Shown here: one piece after another, positions 1 through 10,316 of the stretch
Layout: each line of letters opens with the position of its first letter
Numbering within the stretch: the first letter of the stretch is position 1
Assembly: GCA_963556695.1 (NCBI GenBank)
Contig: CAUWAG010000007.1
Coordinates: 1,860,001 to 1,924,000 of the forward strand
Length of the DNA stretch: 64,000 bases
Origin: Anthostomella pinea
Taxonomy: Eukaryota; Ascomycota; Sordariomycetes; Xylariales; Xylariaceae
Direction of reading: 5' to 3'
The notes under the pieces: model-generated
Told to the model about the DNA's origin: nothing
The model's database searches: none
The model's input: only the letters and a program-made list of their open reading frames with translations
Translations under genes and position numbers: made by a program

Positions 1-367
1 GTGGATGTTGGTGTTTATATCTGCGCCCACTACGCAAGATCGGTTCTCTGTCTGTTGCGTGTGCCAAGTGATACGAGTCTATTGTCCCTGTGAGAACGCA
101 AGTATTCGGCGTTTGCTTATAGTACGTCGGTAGTGAGTTGGATATGCAAAACGTGCAAGTGACGGTCTGGGCTTCGAGCAGCTTCGAGAAAGATCGTGGA
201 ACATCGTACGCGGAGGATGGAACGAAATGCTTGGGAATGAAAATCAGAGGACGATAGAGAGGTGGTCAAGTTTGATTTTCAAGGTGCTTTGTGTACAGCT
301 CTGGCCACGACAATATTGCTTGGTTGGTTGGTTGGTTGGTAACGTTATGTAGTTAGCTCTCCTTCTC
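1..367. other. Left-edge flank without a recognisable gene
   Basis: No coding pattern is visible. A short TTGG microsatellite lies at 319-340, about 30 bases before the target duplication of the LINE copy that follows. Confidence 0.5.
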
Positions 368-379
368 ACTCTCGTGCAC
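368..379. repeat. Target-site duplication, left copy, of LINE copy A
   Basis: ACTCTCGTGCAC occurs here and again at 3429-3440, directly after the A/C-rich tail of the LINE. A 12-bp exact duplication around a 5'-truncated, tailed element is the footprint of target-primed reverse transcription. Confidence 0.85.
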
Positions 380-1015
380 CAGAGCTTGATCAACATGATC
401 CAAGGCTGTATCAGGACAGTGGGCAAGAAGCCCCGACAATCTAGGCCCACTGCTTGGTGGAATGATGACTGCAAATCAGCTGTTCAGACATACAGAGTCC
501 TTTCCAAACAGACTACAAGTCAAGAAGGGCGGAATTCAGCCCGACGGTAATTTCGTCGCGTGGTTCGCAAAGCTAAGAGAGAGTACTGGCAGACTCTAAT
601 CAATTCAGCAACTGAGCCAAAGGACCTATACAGAATCGTCTCTTGGCACAAGTTATCAGCAGGACTGCGTTCCCCTCCAATCATCATAGGAGACCAAATA
701 TTCGAATCACAAGAGAGCAAGGCAAATGCACTACGCTCAGCCACGCTTGAACGAAGTACCTCAGACAATGATATCATCGACCCCTGGTCTGCTCAGATCA
801 TACAACCTAAGCCATACATCCCCCTTGAATACCATGTCGGACTGGAAGAGGCTGAAGGGTGCACTCTAGGAACCAAGAGCAACTCCCCGGGAGTAGACAC
901 CCTCACAGTACGGATTCTGAAAGCTTGCTGGCCAGTCATTGGTGAACATATCAGAGCCCTTTTCTAGACCTGCCTACAGATTGGACACCACCCTAAACCA
1001 TTCAAAGCAGCTGAG

Positions 1016-1822
1016 GTGGTGATGATCCCAAAACCAGGAAAGAAAGACTACTCCAATCCCAGGGCCTACAGACCAATATCGCTGCTGTCATGTCTTGGCA
1101 AAGGCCTAGAACGACTCATCACAAAAAGAATTACCTGGTTTGTTGTTAAACTTGGAATTCTAGCTCCACAACATTTTGGAGCTCTACCAAAGCGCTCTGC
1201 CACTGACCTGGTAGCTGCACTTATACATGATATTGAGCAGGCCCTTGACCAAGGCCTCATTGCAACAACAGTCACGTCAGATGTGAAAGGGGCCTTTGAT
1301 GCTGCCCTAAAGGGACGGCTGGTGGTTCGCATAAGAGAACAGGGCTGGCCAGGCTTTCTTATAAGATGGGTCCAGTCATTCATGTCCGAGCGGTCCGCAA
1401 GAGTTCGGTTTGAAAGTATTATGACCGATATAAAAGCTCTCACTTGTGGGCTACCACAAGGTTCACCTGCCTCTCCAATCCTTTATATGCTGTATACTGA
1501 GTCAATCTGTGCCCAACTTGGCATGAAAAGAAGACGCTTTGGATATACAGACGACCTAGCAACTCTCTGTATTAGAAAGAACCTTAAGGAAACAGCTACA
1601 GAGGCTTCTGGAAACCTTTATTTACTCAATCAATGGGGACATAATAATGCTATTGAATTTGACCCCGATAAAACCGAGATCATGCACTTCTCGCGGAAAA
1701 AGAACTCAAACAACCCTCCAGTCCGCTACGGGATAATGAACAAAATAACTAAGCATTCTATGCAATGGCTAAGTGTCCTTCTGGATAGAAAATTAAACTT
1801 TAAAGTTCATGTTTCTCACTAG
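1016..1822 (+). pseudogene. Reverse transcriptase domain of LINE copy A
   Basis: RT fingers-palm region that would copy LINE RNA at the nicked target. Seen motifs: PGKKDYSNPRAYRPISLLSC (motif 1), KGLERLITKR, TSDVKGAFDAA (motif A aspartate), LPQGSPASPILYMLY (motif B) and the motif C region at 1544-1555, which reads Y-T-D-D. The usual residue after the tyrosine is alanine, and the sister copy has A there, so this copy carries a substitution next to the catalytic aspartates. The frame ends at a TAG that corresponds to TGG in the sister copy, after which the RT continues in the same frame. Inactive remnant. Confidence 0.85.
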
Positions 1823-2377
1823 GCCAAGAAAGCTAGTAGGGTAGCAAATTACCTTCGAGGACTATGCAACACAGTCAAGGGACTCCCAGTAAAATCAACC
1901 AGGAGGGCTGTGAAAGCTTGTGTTATTCCTATTCTTACACACGGCCTGGAGACCTGGTACCCAGGAATCGAGAAAATCAGGAGCTCAGGTGAGACATCAG
2001 CATGTCGCATTAAGGGGCTTCTTGGGACAATAGATGCTGTACTACGAACGGCGATCAGGGCTATCTTGTCAGTCTGGAAAACACACCCTGGATATATCCT
2101 ATACTTTGAATCGCAGATTCCCCCAGCAGGAGTTCTTACAGAATCAATAAGACGACGTCACGGCCTCCGACTAGGACGAATAGACCAGAGACACCCTCTT
2201 GTTGGCAGGCTCCAAATACAAGCTCGCAAGAATTCAACAAGGCTACAAAGAAGCTTCCAGCTAGTCCCTGACTTCCAGAGACCAACACTTACCAGGCCAT
2301 TATGAAAGAAGCCCCCAATCCGTAAAAACAAAAACAAAGAAACGGAGCTCTTCAAGCAATGACTACAAGAGAGAAAC

Positions 2378-2874
2378 ATGAACACTGACCTTGTCATCTA
2401 CTCAGATAGATCACAATTGGTTGACCAAGGTACAACCCGCACTGGATGGGGTTACACCATCAGGAAAGACAACACTACTCAAGAAGTATACCGGGGAAAG
2501 GGTAGACTTCTGCAAGCAGAAGTAATAGATGCTGAAGTCTATGGTGCTCTCCAAGGTCTTGCAGCAGCCAGGGCAATTGGACACGGAAAACAGCTATATG
2601 TCTGCCTGGACAACACATCAGTGGTGGATGGGCTCAATGGGACTCTACCCGAGACATCACAGAACATTTTTCTATGATTCCTAGAACTTGCCACGGCACA
2701 CACTCCTGGAGTGACCGTCAAGTAGATTCTTGGACACAGAGATATTGTGGCAACGAAGCTGTCAACACACTAGTAAAAGAGGGTGCCATGATAGAAACAG
2801 ACACAACAAACCTTCCCACAATCTCATGGATCAAGAGAGATCTCAAAAAAAAGGGCAAGAAAGAGTTCAACTAA
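2378..2874 (+). pseudogene. RNase H domain of LINE copy A
   Basis: Ribonuclease H-like fold that would remove the RNA strand after first-strand synthesis. Visible: an acidic residue in VIYSDRS (the usual G after D is R), an intact glutamate in the AEVYGALQGL segment, and CLDNTSVVDGL. A stop near 2675-2677 and a changed last motif (LGHRDI followed by a shifted frame) show decay. The equivalent domain at 34388-34846 is open but has lost the glutamate instead. Confidence 0.75.
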
Positions 2875-3428
2875 TTATAGAAAGACCAATCAGAACCTAA
2901 ATATCAAGAAGTATACTCACATATAGTAACTAAAAAAGACCTTATATCTTTTAAGAGGAGTACTTTACACAGACTTCTAGCGGCCAGATCTGGACATGGC
3001 GACTTTGCCAGATACCATGAATACTTTGGACATACAGACTCGAATGATCACTGCAGCTGTGGTGAGAAGAAAACACTACAACACATTTTCTTTTGTAAGA
3101 GGCTGGGGAAAAACTGGCTACTGTCCAGGTACTCGCCTAGGGCAGCTTGTTTACAATACTTAAGGGAGAGGAGCACAGAATGGGCAAAATTCGTGGAGAA
3201 GAGCAAGTTCTTTTCAACAATCTGTCCCCGATAGATAGCTTTTCTTAAAGAACCAGATGGATAACCCCAAGGTCATACCGCCGCAACAACGGGGATGGGC
3301 CCGTGAGCGGGACTGACTGTACTTATTATCTTGAGACCTCCACAACCCTGCGATGCAGAGGCTCTGGGAGGCGTGGTTTGCACTACTGAGGAGCTACCCC
3401 CCACGTTAAATACAAAACAAACAAACAA

Positions 3429-3440
3429 ACTCTCGTGCAC
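3429..3440. repeat. Target-site duplication, right copy, of LINE copy A
   Basis: Second exact copy of ACTCTCGTGCAC, abutting the ACAAAC tail. Confidence 0.85.
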
Positions 3441-4329
3441 AAACAAAATTGGTGCGAATTCACGGCAGGTCTCGAGACTGTGTAGCAACAGACTTGTTCT
3501 ATATGTATCTCCCGTGGTAGCATAGCTGATGTTGATGTTTTTTAGTTGGTGGTGTTTCTTGCTTGGTATGACTGAAAGTCGCTTTCCGGAACCGGCAGTG
3601 GTGATAGTCATATGGTCATGATCGTACAACATCATCTCCATGTTCCAACCTGTCGGGACAACACCCCACACCCCAATCACCCGGTACATCGTGACGACCT
3701 GGGTACCTTTGTTCCACTCGTGGGAGAGGGTGGACCTGTTAATTTGAAGGGGCACTGTATACCCTTTCCGTCTCGTCGTCGGTCAGCTGGCGAAGTAAAG
3801 TCGTTATAAAGCCGAAGCCATCACGTAGCGGTATCAGCTACCTTATCTGATTAAGAGCATTTAACCGATCCCAGTGAAGCGGCGTGTACTTATTTCACCT
3901 ATGATTAGACCACCCTGTGCGAGTGGGTGATGACAGCCAGCTCTGAAGCCTGTATTTGGTACTGGACGGAAGTCCGTCACGCCGACAAGGTGAGTTGAAA
4001 CTAATAAAATTTGAAATTAAGTTCCTGGCCAGGAATAGCTGAAATGACTGGAATCAAAGAAACAAACAAACAATAAAGAAACCTATGGACCATCCCTACT
4101 TCCCCGACGCCAACCCTCCCACACCCCGCCCCCCCACCGTCACACATCATTCCCCATAGCCAACTGGATGACAAACATCACGGTCCTCGAATGCCAGACA
4201 CCAATCGGCCATCTAGCGGCCGAGAAGACACTGCTTGTCCTGCTCCTCCAGTTGTGGCAGTTGTGCCTCCTATTTCTCACCCTTCTTCCCTGGCTTTTGC
4301 TCTCCTGTGCTCCCTCCCGCTTGCTCTCC

Positions 4330-4509
4330 TCCCTGGTTTTCAGCATATCGCCCTTTTAGCTCATCCAGTCGTTTGCCCGCGCCCCTCACAGTCTCTGGCT
4401 GTCGTCAGTATGGGACATGGCGCCAACGGGAAACGACGGTGTCTTGCTCACTCTTTGTTTTGTGGGCGTTCCTTTGAAGGTCCTTCAGCTCCTTCTTCAG
4501 GTCTGGCAT
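4330..4509 (-). pseudogene. Possible decayed coiled-coil ORF
   Basis: From an ATG at 4509 the minus strand reads a helical, charged start (MPDLKKELKDLQRN) and, after a stop and frame change, KRLDELKGRY. The second part recalls ERLDEL near the end of the ORF at 5492-5845, which hints at two diverged relatives, but the match is short. No family recognised; function unknown. Confidence 0.2.
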
Positions 4510-5491
4510 CGTGGCGTGAGGTTTGCGGTCGTTGTTCTCGGAGTTCGACACGGTGGTCTAGTCGTTTGGGAAGTGAGCTTTGGAGTATTGTCAGATGGGT
4601 GGGCGGAAGTCGTGTCGATACTGCTGAGGGTGGACTATTCTTCTCGGTGAACATCTGCTGCTATTTGTACACAGCTGGACCAGACTCACCTCGATCATGT
4701 TGGTGTCCATCTTCCTTTGTCCTCCGTTTCGAAACGTCCAACTGATCGTGCTATGAGCAGGATCGAAGTCGCCCAACGAGGTAGATGGACAGATTTTGTT
4801 GGTGACATACGCGTGCTGTGGTCATGAGGTGGCCGGATGCGAACATGAGGACTTCACGGCTTGATGGGCGTTACAAGATGCAGTCGCCGACTCGATGAAA
4901 CAAAGCAGGAAGGGGGTATCATGAGACCTCACGGACCCTCGAAGTTGTATAACTTACACGTTGTACACGCGCTCTTGATTGGTCACCCGATACATCAAGT
5001 GCGTTGTCATGTTGCACCTTCTCAACAGACACTCTCGTCAGTTAGGGTGAAGTTGGATATAATTGTCCCCCGCTTATCAAATTAATGTCCATGTACTCAC
5101 GGCTCACAAGTCTCCGTCCGGCATACCTCAACATATTCTTGGGTCTTACTGGTATGTCCAGGTTGCTGGAATAAACGCCCTGGCATAATCAGCTTTGACC
5201 CAATAACACACTTCCAACGCTTATTGCAGACTGCTCGTTCCGGTCATAAACGACACACGACTTCACTGCTCGAAGAGCGGCGTACGGGGACTTTTGAGGG
5301 CTCGGTGTAACCTACTCGTCGGGTTTCCCATTCGTTTCCAACACATTTTTTCCACCCAACGCTAGGTCAACACCATACCAGTCCGGCCCAGACGGAGAAC
5401 AACATGCTCCATTATTACTCCTTTCCTTGCCCTCAGACCACAACCATTATGATTAAGAACCGAAACCGTCGCAGACATGCAAACAGCACTA

Positions 5492-5845
5492 TCACGGCGT
5501 TGTTCCACGGCCCCTGGCCAGCTCGTCCAACCTCTCGTCATTCTCAGCGATCTCCCGCTCCAGCCGCTCTTCTTTGTCCCGGATCTGCTCTTCGTGCTCG
5601 CGTTTCCTTTCTTCCCATCTCTCTGCTTCTGTGGTTAGCCCGTCGCCTGTCGTACGGATATCTAGTTGTGATGACTGGTAAGGAGGGGTGTGTACTCGAG
5701 AACTCGTGAGAAGTGGAAGTGGAAATCGGGGTAGGTCACCTCTCTCCTCATCCGTCTGCGCCTCATTGATCATCTTCTCGCACATGTCGATCTGGTGCTC
5801 CTGGATGGCGATGCTGGTCTGGAGATCTTGGATGGAGGATGCCAT
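5492..5845 (-). CDS. Small putative coiled-coil protein
   Basis: Begins with ATG at 5845 and reads MASSIQDLQTSIAIQEHQID, an amphipathic start. The C-terminal half (about residues 75-110) is a run of E, R, K and Q (AERWEERKREHEEQIRDKEE) expected to form a coiled coil. The middle segment (about 5650-5735) is Pro/Ser-rich, starts near a GTGACC and ends near a CCACAG, so it may be an unspliced intron joining two helices. No family recognised. It could also be a chance ORF; neighbours give no functional hint. Confidence 0.3.
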   Translation of the reverse strand: MASSIQDLQTSIAIQEHQIDMCEKMINEAQTDEERGDLPRFPLPLLTSSRVHTPPYQSSQLDIRTTGDGLTTEAERWEERKREHEEQIRDKEERLEREIAENDERLDELARGRGTTP

Positions 5846-7352
5846 GGTTCTTTAGGTTCGAATAGATCGTGGATTCCGTTCGTTTTATATGTACCCCTTT
5901 GGTCGGTGTTCGATCTCCAACACGTTCGTCTGGTCCATGTTGACAGGCCGTTTTGTTGGTGGTTGACGGGCTTGACTCCGACGAGCAACACCCCTGCCGA
6001 AGCCGATGAAGACCCTCGCTGGCAACGAAAGACAGGGGAAGGCCGGCCGTGGTGTTACAGGCAGTTCTGGTCATTCGATGCCCAACTGAATGCGTGTTCG
6101 GCTGCTGAGATGGTCTTCTTGCGCAGATGAACTCGATGAAGACTGTCAGCGCCACCGACTGACGGCGCTTTAGTGAGCGGCAAAAGAGTGAAGAAAAATG
6201 AAAAAACTCAGCCCAATATCAGCATTGTCATCGTTATCCCCGGCAGGCAGACTTGCGTTATCGGAACGGCTGCGCAGTCCACCAGGTGCGCCATTTTTCT
6301 TGTCGTCCCAGCTGATAGGCTGTCATTTTCTTTTTCTGACCCGAACCAGGTTACCTGGCTGGTTTTGCCCGTCGTGCGAATCAGTGTCGCTCGTCGTCCG
6401 ATACGGACCCTGCTGACCGCTGTCACATGGTGTCAGCAATACTAAGGGAAATTGGGCTGCAGAGTCGTACCATGGATCTCGTGACGGTTGGTGCCTGCGG
6501 ATAACCGGTGAGACGCGGTGTGCAGTCCGCAGCCAATCGGCAGTGATTGCCATCGGGGGCTGATAACGACGTGCTTATCCTGAGTTATCAAGAATACCTT
6601 GGATTGATATGAGGATCTTCGATCTTCCCAGTAACAGTTTCGGTTCAACTATCACGGAACTGGGGTTTGCTGATAAACTCCAATAGGTCAAAGTGCGAAC
6701 CACAAAACCATGAACATCTGGGCTTGGCTGCCTGCCTGAACTTCAGAGATGGCCGGTGGATGAGGCGGCTCATAGCCATCCATCGCACGCGCAGACATGT
6801 TCATGCAGCGCGTGCGGCTCTAATCTGATATGTTCGTGTCCTGCTTGGGTTCCAAGCAGCACTTGAGTCTTATACCAGGCTCTTTTACTCCACTGAGAGA
6901 CCCAACTCAACTGCGCCGATGCTGCAAGAAAAGGAGAGTCCCCGTGCTCAACACAGAGCCTAATGAGTTCCGACAATCATTTCATAGTTACATGCACGTA
7001 GACTGCTACTCGCTGAAGAGTAAGCTGCTCTCGAGGCGAAAATAAGAACCCATGACTCGGAGTCACTGATACGCTTCCGAAATGTCTTTCCTGATGCAGA
7101 TTACTGGAATTGGGCATTGACTACAACACTGTGCCCTTCTATTCGGAAGGCTTCATTCAGATAAAGAGCGGTGATTGGGAAAGGGTTATTTCTGCCAAGA
7201 AGTACTTACATCGAGCCGCAGACTTCTCAGAAATGCTCTTCATACCGATTCGCACTTTGTCATATACCAGTAGACCAGTACCTAGCGAGAGACTTCTACA
7301 TATTGACAGAGGCATCTCGCTACCATCACTACAAAGAAAGAGAACCGACAGC

Positions 7353-8000
7353 ATGACGCCCACCCCGGCGCTTACCCTCTTCGGCAGCTTACCACCCGAG
7401 GTCATCCAGGAGATCATGAAGCAGCTCAACCTGGAGAGCCTCACCCGGCTAACGATGACATCCCGCCATTTCCTGGCCGTCTTCAAGGACGCGGAGGGCG
7501 TCATCCTCCACGGCATCCTCGCGCGCGACATCGGTCCTGCCGTCATGCCAGCCGCCATGATCCGGTACGCCGCGTCGCAACCAAGCCTCAGAGCCGGCGT
7601 CCTCGCGAAGATCCCAACCGACGACGACCGCCCCGCAAGCTACACCCTCTGGCAGGGCGATTGGGACAACACGCGGTGGCTGGACCTGCGGAGATACCAC
7701 ACGAGGACATACAGTCTGAAGCAGTGTCTCACGTTCCACACCGCCAGGGCGATTCGGCGTTTCCACGAACTCGTGTACGACAGACTCGATGACGTAGAGT
7801 TTGCACCTTCACGCCCCAGCGGCGTATTCGGTGATGAGGAAATGACGCGTATGAAGATTTCGATGTACCTGGACGGCGAGGCTGATGTTTGGGGACGACG
7901 GGGACTGGGTGGTGGTCAGGGAAAGGGACACCAACTGTGGCGTATGACGGACGAAATGATCGACTCTCGTCCCCCTTTTCAGATTTTCCAAAGGTTTTGA
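7353..8000 (+). CDS. F-box domain protein
   Basis: Predicted substrate-recognition subunit of an SCF-type ubiquitin ligase: the F-box would bind Skp1. The ATG at 7353 starts MTPTPALTLFGSLPPEVIQE and the F-box follows immediately (LPPEVIQEIMKQLNLESLTR to about residue 50: LTMTSRHFLAVF), the usual fungal arrangement with the box at the N terminus. The remaining 165 residues (215 in total) are charged and show no repeats I recognise as LRR or WD40. The same frame stays open upstream to 7110 without an ATG, so the F-box-proximal ATG is preferred. Shorter than many fungal F-box proteins, so the C terminus may be truncated. Target unknown. Confidence 0.7.
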   Translation: MTPTPALTLFGSLPPEVIQEIMKQLNLESLTRLTMTSRHFLAVFKDAEGVILHGILARDIGPAVMPAAMIRYAASQPSLRAGVLAKIPTDDDRPASYTLWQGDWDNTRWLDLRRYHTRTYSLKQCLTFHTARAIRRFHELVYDRLDDVEFAPSRPSGVFGDEEMTRMKISMYLDGEADVWGRRGLGGGQGKGHQLWRMTDEMIDSRPPFQIFQRF

Positions 8001-8378
8001 TGAGACGAGCTGATGCGCGGTTCCGTTAAACTGCTCGCTACACCTTTGGTGCTGGGTTTGTGATGCTATTCAGGATTTGCTGCACAATGCATGAAATCCC
8101 TACCTTAAGATATCACATAGCTGAATCTGTTGAGCAGGGTCACTGGTGGATAGTCATTGGAGTGCAAAGCTGAAACACATGTATTAACATTAAGGAGAGT
8201 ATATGGGTGAGTCATGCGGCATCTGTTGCCCGCAACTAGGAGATGCTGATTAGTTCGCTGATTGAAACAGCTGTAGTGACCATAATCGTGATCCGGGAAT
8301 ATATCCCACAAACCCCCCTTTTTCCAACCCCCTTTTCTCTAATTCCCATTCCAAATTTCAAAATTTCCATGGCCACGC
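8001..8378. other. Spacer between convergent genes
   Basis: The F-box gene (plus) and the wall-protein gene (minus) converge here. No ORF or repeat seen. Confidence 0.4.
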
Positions 8379-10085
8379 TTAGAAGACGAGAGCCATAACA
8401 GTGGCTCCAAGACCCATCAGGATAGAGACGGGGATAGCCAGCATGGAAGATCCGGCAGTGGCGATAGGCGAGTTCGTCGCAGCGGTGCCGTTCTTGGATG
8501 CAGTCGCGGCGCGGCTCAGGCTGGTGCTGTAGCCTGCGGCGTAGCCGCCAGCGCCGTAGCCGTAGCCGCCACCAGAGCCGTAGCCGGGCGCGCCTGAGGC
8601 GGTGAGCAGATCAGTCGCGCTGACAGCATCGGCGGACGAGGTGCCGTAGACGGCAGTAGGGTAGCTGTCGCCTGATCCAGAGCCGGAGCCAGTGCCAGCA
8701 GGGGCAGTTCCAGTTGCGCTGGGAGCAGAGACAGCATCGGTGGCCGAGGCGCCGAAGGTGCCGGTAGGGGAGCTGTTACCAGATCCGCTGCCAGAGCCGC
8801 TGCCAGATCCACCAACAGAGCCGGAGCCAGATCCACCGACAGAGCCAGAGCCGGATCCGCCAACAGAGCCAGAGCCGGAGCCGGAGCCGGAGCCGTGGCC
8901 AGAGCCAGTACCAGCAGAGCCAGTTGCGGTAGAACCAGGAGCGGTGACGGCGCCAGTCGCTGAAGCGCCGATCGTAGGAGACACACCACCAGTTGCGCCA
9001 GCACCACCACCGACACCACCGGTAGCACCAGCACCACCGCCGACACCGCCGGCAGCACCGCCTCCGAGAGATCCAGTTGCACCAGCACCACCAGCACCAC
9101 CGCCGACACCGCCTCCCAGGGAACCGCCGGCACCACCGCCGACACCACCGCCGACACCACCGCCGACACCACCGCCGAGGCCGCCGGTAGCACCGCCTCC
9201 AATGCCGCCGGCACCTGCGCCAGATCCACCAGCACCTCCAGTCACAGCGCCGGTAGCAGAAGCACCAGCGGTCACGGGCACAGCGCCGGTAGCAGATGCA
9301 CCAGCGCCGCCCTTGACAGCCCCCGTAGCTGAGATACCGGCAGCAATTGTTCCGGTAGCGCCGGGGCCGAGGTTGGCACCGAGCGAGATGGTCGCCTCGG
9401 CATTGCCCTTGTTGACACAGTTGCCGTCACCAAAGGCGCCGATGCCGGCCTTGAAAGAGCCGCCAATGCCAGCGATGAGGGTGGCGAAGCCGTCGAGGTC
9501 GGCGCTGCCAGAGAGGTGGAACTCGCCGGCGTCGAAGCCGACGTCGAGGCTACCGGAGATGCCGATCATGGCCTCGATGAAGGCTGCGGACGCGGCCTTG
9601 ATGTCGGCGATGGCGTCGATGGCGATGCCACAGCAGCCGATCTCGACGACGACCCCCTTCTTGGCGATGAGGGAGCCGATGAGCGTGCCGCAGTGGGCCT
9701 TGAAAGCCGAGAACTGCACCTGGAGGGAGATGTAGTCGGTGAGCGAGAGCGAGCCCGCGGCCTTGCAGGACGCGGTGGCGCCTTGCAGGGTCGTGATCAG
9801 AGAGCCGATGGCGTCGACGGTGACGCTGAGGTCGGCGCCAGCGTGCAGGCCCAGGACGGCACTGTTGCAGCTGGAGAATTTCGTGTTGCAGCTGCCGAGT
9901 GCGCTGCCGACGACGCTGACACCGCCTGAGGCGCCGCCAGAGATGCCGCTGGAGAGACCGCCGCCGATGCTGCCACCGAGGATGCCGCCGAGGATGCCAT
10001 TTCGCTTGTCCACAGATGAGGGATGAGCGCTTGCGCCGAGTGCGAGTGTAAGGATAAGAATGATTCCCTGAGAAGTGAGCTTCAT
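8379..10085 (-). CDS. GPI-anchored Gly/Ser-rich cell-wall protein
   Basis: Intact single-exon gene of 568 residues. Residues 1-20 form a signal peptide (MKLTSQGIILILTLALGASA), followed by a likely Kex2 site (VDKR). Residues about 65-240 are a cysteine-containing, alanine/isoleucine-rich helical domain resembling hydrophobic-surface-binding/galactomannoprotein-type fungal wall proteins. From about 250 the chain becomes low-complexity: ATGAV units, then GGGVGG-type repeats, then SGSGSG, then a Tyr/Gly stretch. The end is a GPI signal: small residues (NSPIATAGSS) followed by a hydrophobic tail (AIPVSILMGLGATVMALVF). Expected to be exported and linked to the plasma membrane or wall. The GC-rich repeats probably vary in length by replication slippage. 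The HsbA-like label for the N-terminal domain is tentative; the secreted, GPI-anchored nature is well supported. Confidence 0.8.
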   Translation of the reverse strand: MKLTSQGIILILTLALGASAHPSSVDKRNGILGGILGGSIGGGLSSGISGGASGGVSVVGSALGSCNTKFSSCNSAVLGLHAGADLSVTVDAIGSLITTLQGATASCKAAGSLSLTDYISLQVQFSAFKAHCGTLIGSLIAKKGVVVEIGCCGIAIDAIADIKAASAAFIEAMIGISGSLDVGFDAGEFHLSGSADLDGFATLIAGIGGSFKAGIGAFGDGNCVNKGNAEATISLGANLGPGATGTIAAGISATGAVKGGAGASATGAVPVTAGASATGAVTGGAGGSGAGAGGIGGGATGGLGGGVGGGVGGGVGGGAGGSLGGGVGGGAGGAGATGSLGGGAAGGVGGGAGATGGVGGGAGATGGVSPTIGASATGAVTAPGSTATGSAGTGSGHGSGSGSGSGSVGGSGSGSVGGSGSGSVGGSGSGSGSGSGNSSPTGTFGASATDAVSAPSATGTAPAGTGSGSGSGDSYPTAVYGTSSADAVSATDLLTASGAPGYGSGGGYGYGAGGYAAGYSTSLSRAATASKNGTAATNSPIATAGSSMLAIPVSILMGLGATVMALVF

Positions 10086-10310
10086 GGTGACGATTTGGCG
10101 AACGAGTGTGTTGAGACGGTTGTCAAGTTGAGTATTATAGATAAACGACAGTGCTTGCTAAAGAGTTGAACCAGTCAAAATTGTAGTAGACACGGAACGA
10201 GTGTCTGAGAGAGATCAAAGGAAGAAAGGGTGATGAAGGGGAATGAGAAGAATGATGCTGAATTGATGGTCGAGAGAAAGGGAATTGATGAGGCGGTTCT
10301 GGCATCTTTA

Positions 10311-10316
10311 CTTATA
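10311..10316 (-). promoter_or_regulatory. Candidate TATA box of the wall-protein gene
   Basis: TATAAG on the minus strand about 225 bases upstream of the ATG at 10085, followed by a CT-rich tract. The start codon context is CACCATG. A plausible core promoter, assigned by position only. Confidence 0.35.

Larger units (their letters stand above)
380..3428 (+). mobile_element. 5'-truncated Tad1-like LINE (copy A)
   Basis: A non-LTR retrotransposon remnant that is nearly collinear with the longer copy at 29890-35410. It begins inside the endonuclease-RT linker, so ORF1 and the endonuclease are missing. In order it holds a linker (560-967), reverse transcriptase (1016-1822 and onward), RNase H (about 2378-2874) and a C-terminal Cys/His finger (about 2960-3110, pattern CSC...H...C), then a 3' UTR and an ACAAAC-type tail near 3410-3428. 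Nonsense codons break the frame, for example TAG at 1820-1822 where the other copy has TGG. Exact 12-bp target duplications flank it. It is a dead copy; family assignment to the Tad1 group rests on the RT-RNase H-finger order and on the fungal context. Confidence 0.9.
3441..7352. other. Long intergenic stretch with only weak coding candidates
   Basis: Ordinary base composition and no recognisable protein family. Two short minus-strand ORFs with helix-forming, charged sequence are listed separately. A CAAA-rich patch at about 4055-4075 is the only simple repeat noticed. Confidence 0.4.

Noticed and set aside
1066..1443. 125-codon minus-strand frame, repeated at 33037-33414
   Set aside because: Exact antisense of the LINE RT coding region; conserved only because the RT is.
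8516..9235. 239-codon minus-strand frame and a 347-codon plus-strand frame (8692-9735) over the wall-protein gene
   Set aside because: Both are frame shadows of the GC-rich repeats; only the 568-codon frame has a signal peptide, a folded part and a GPI signal.
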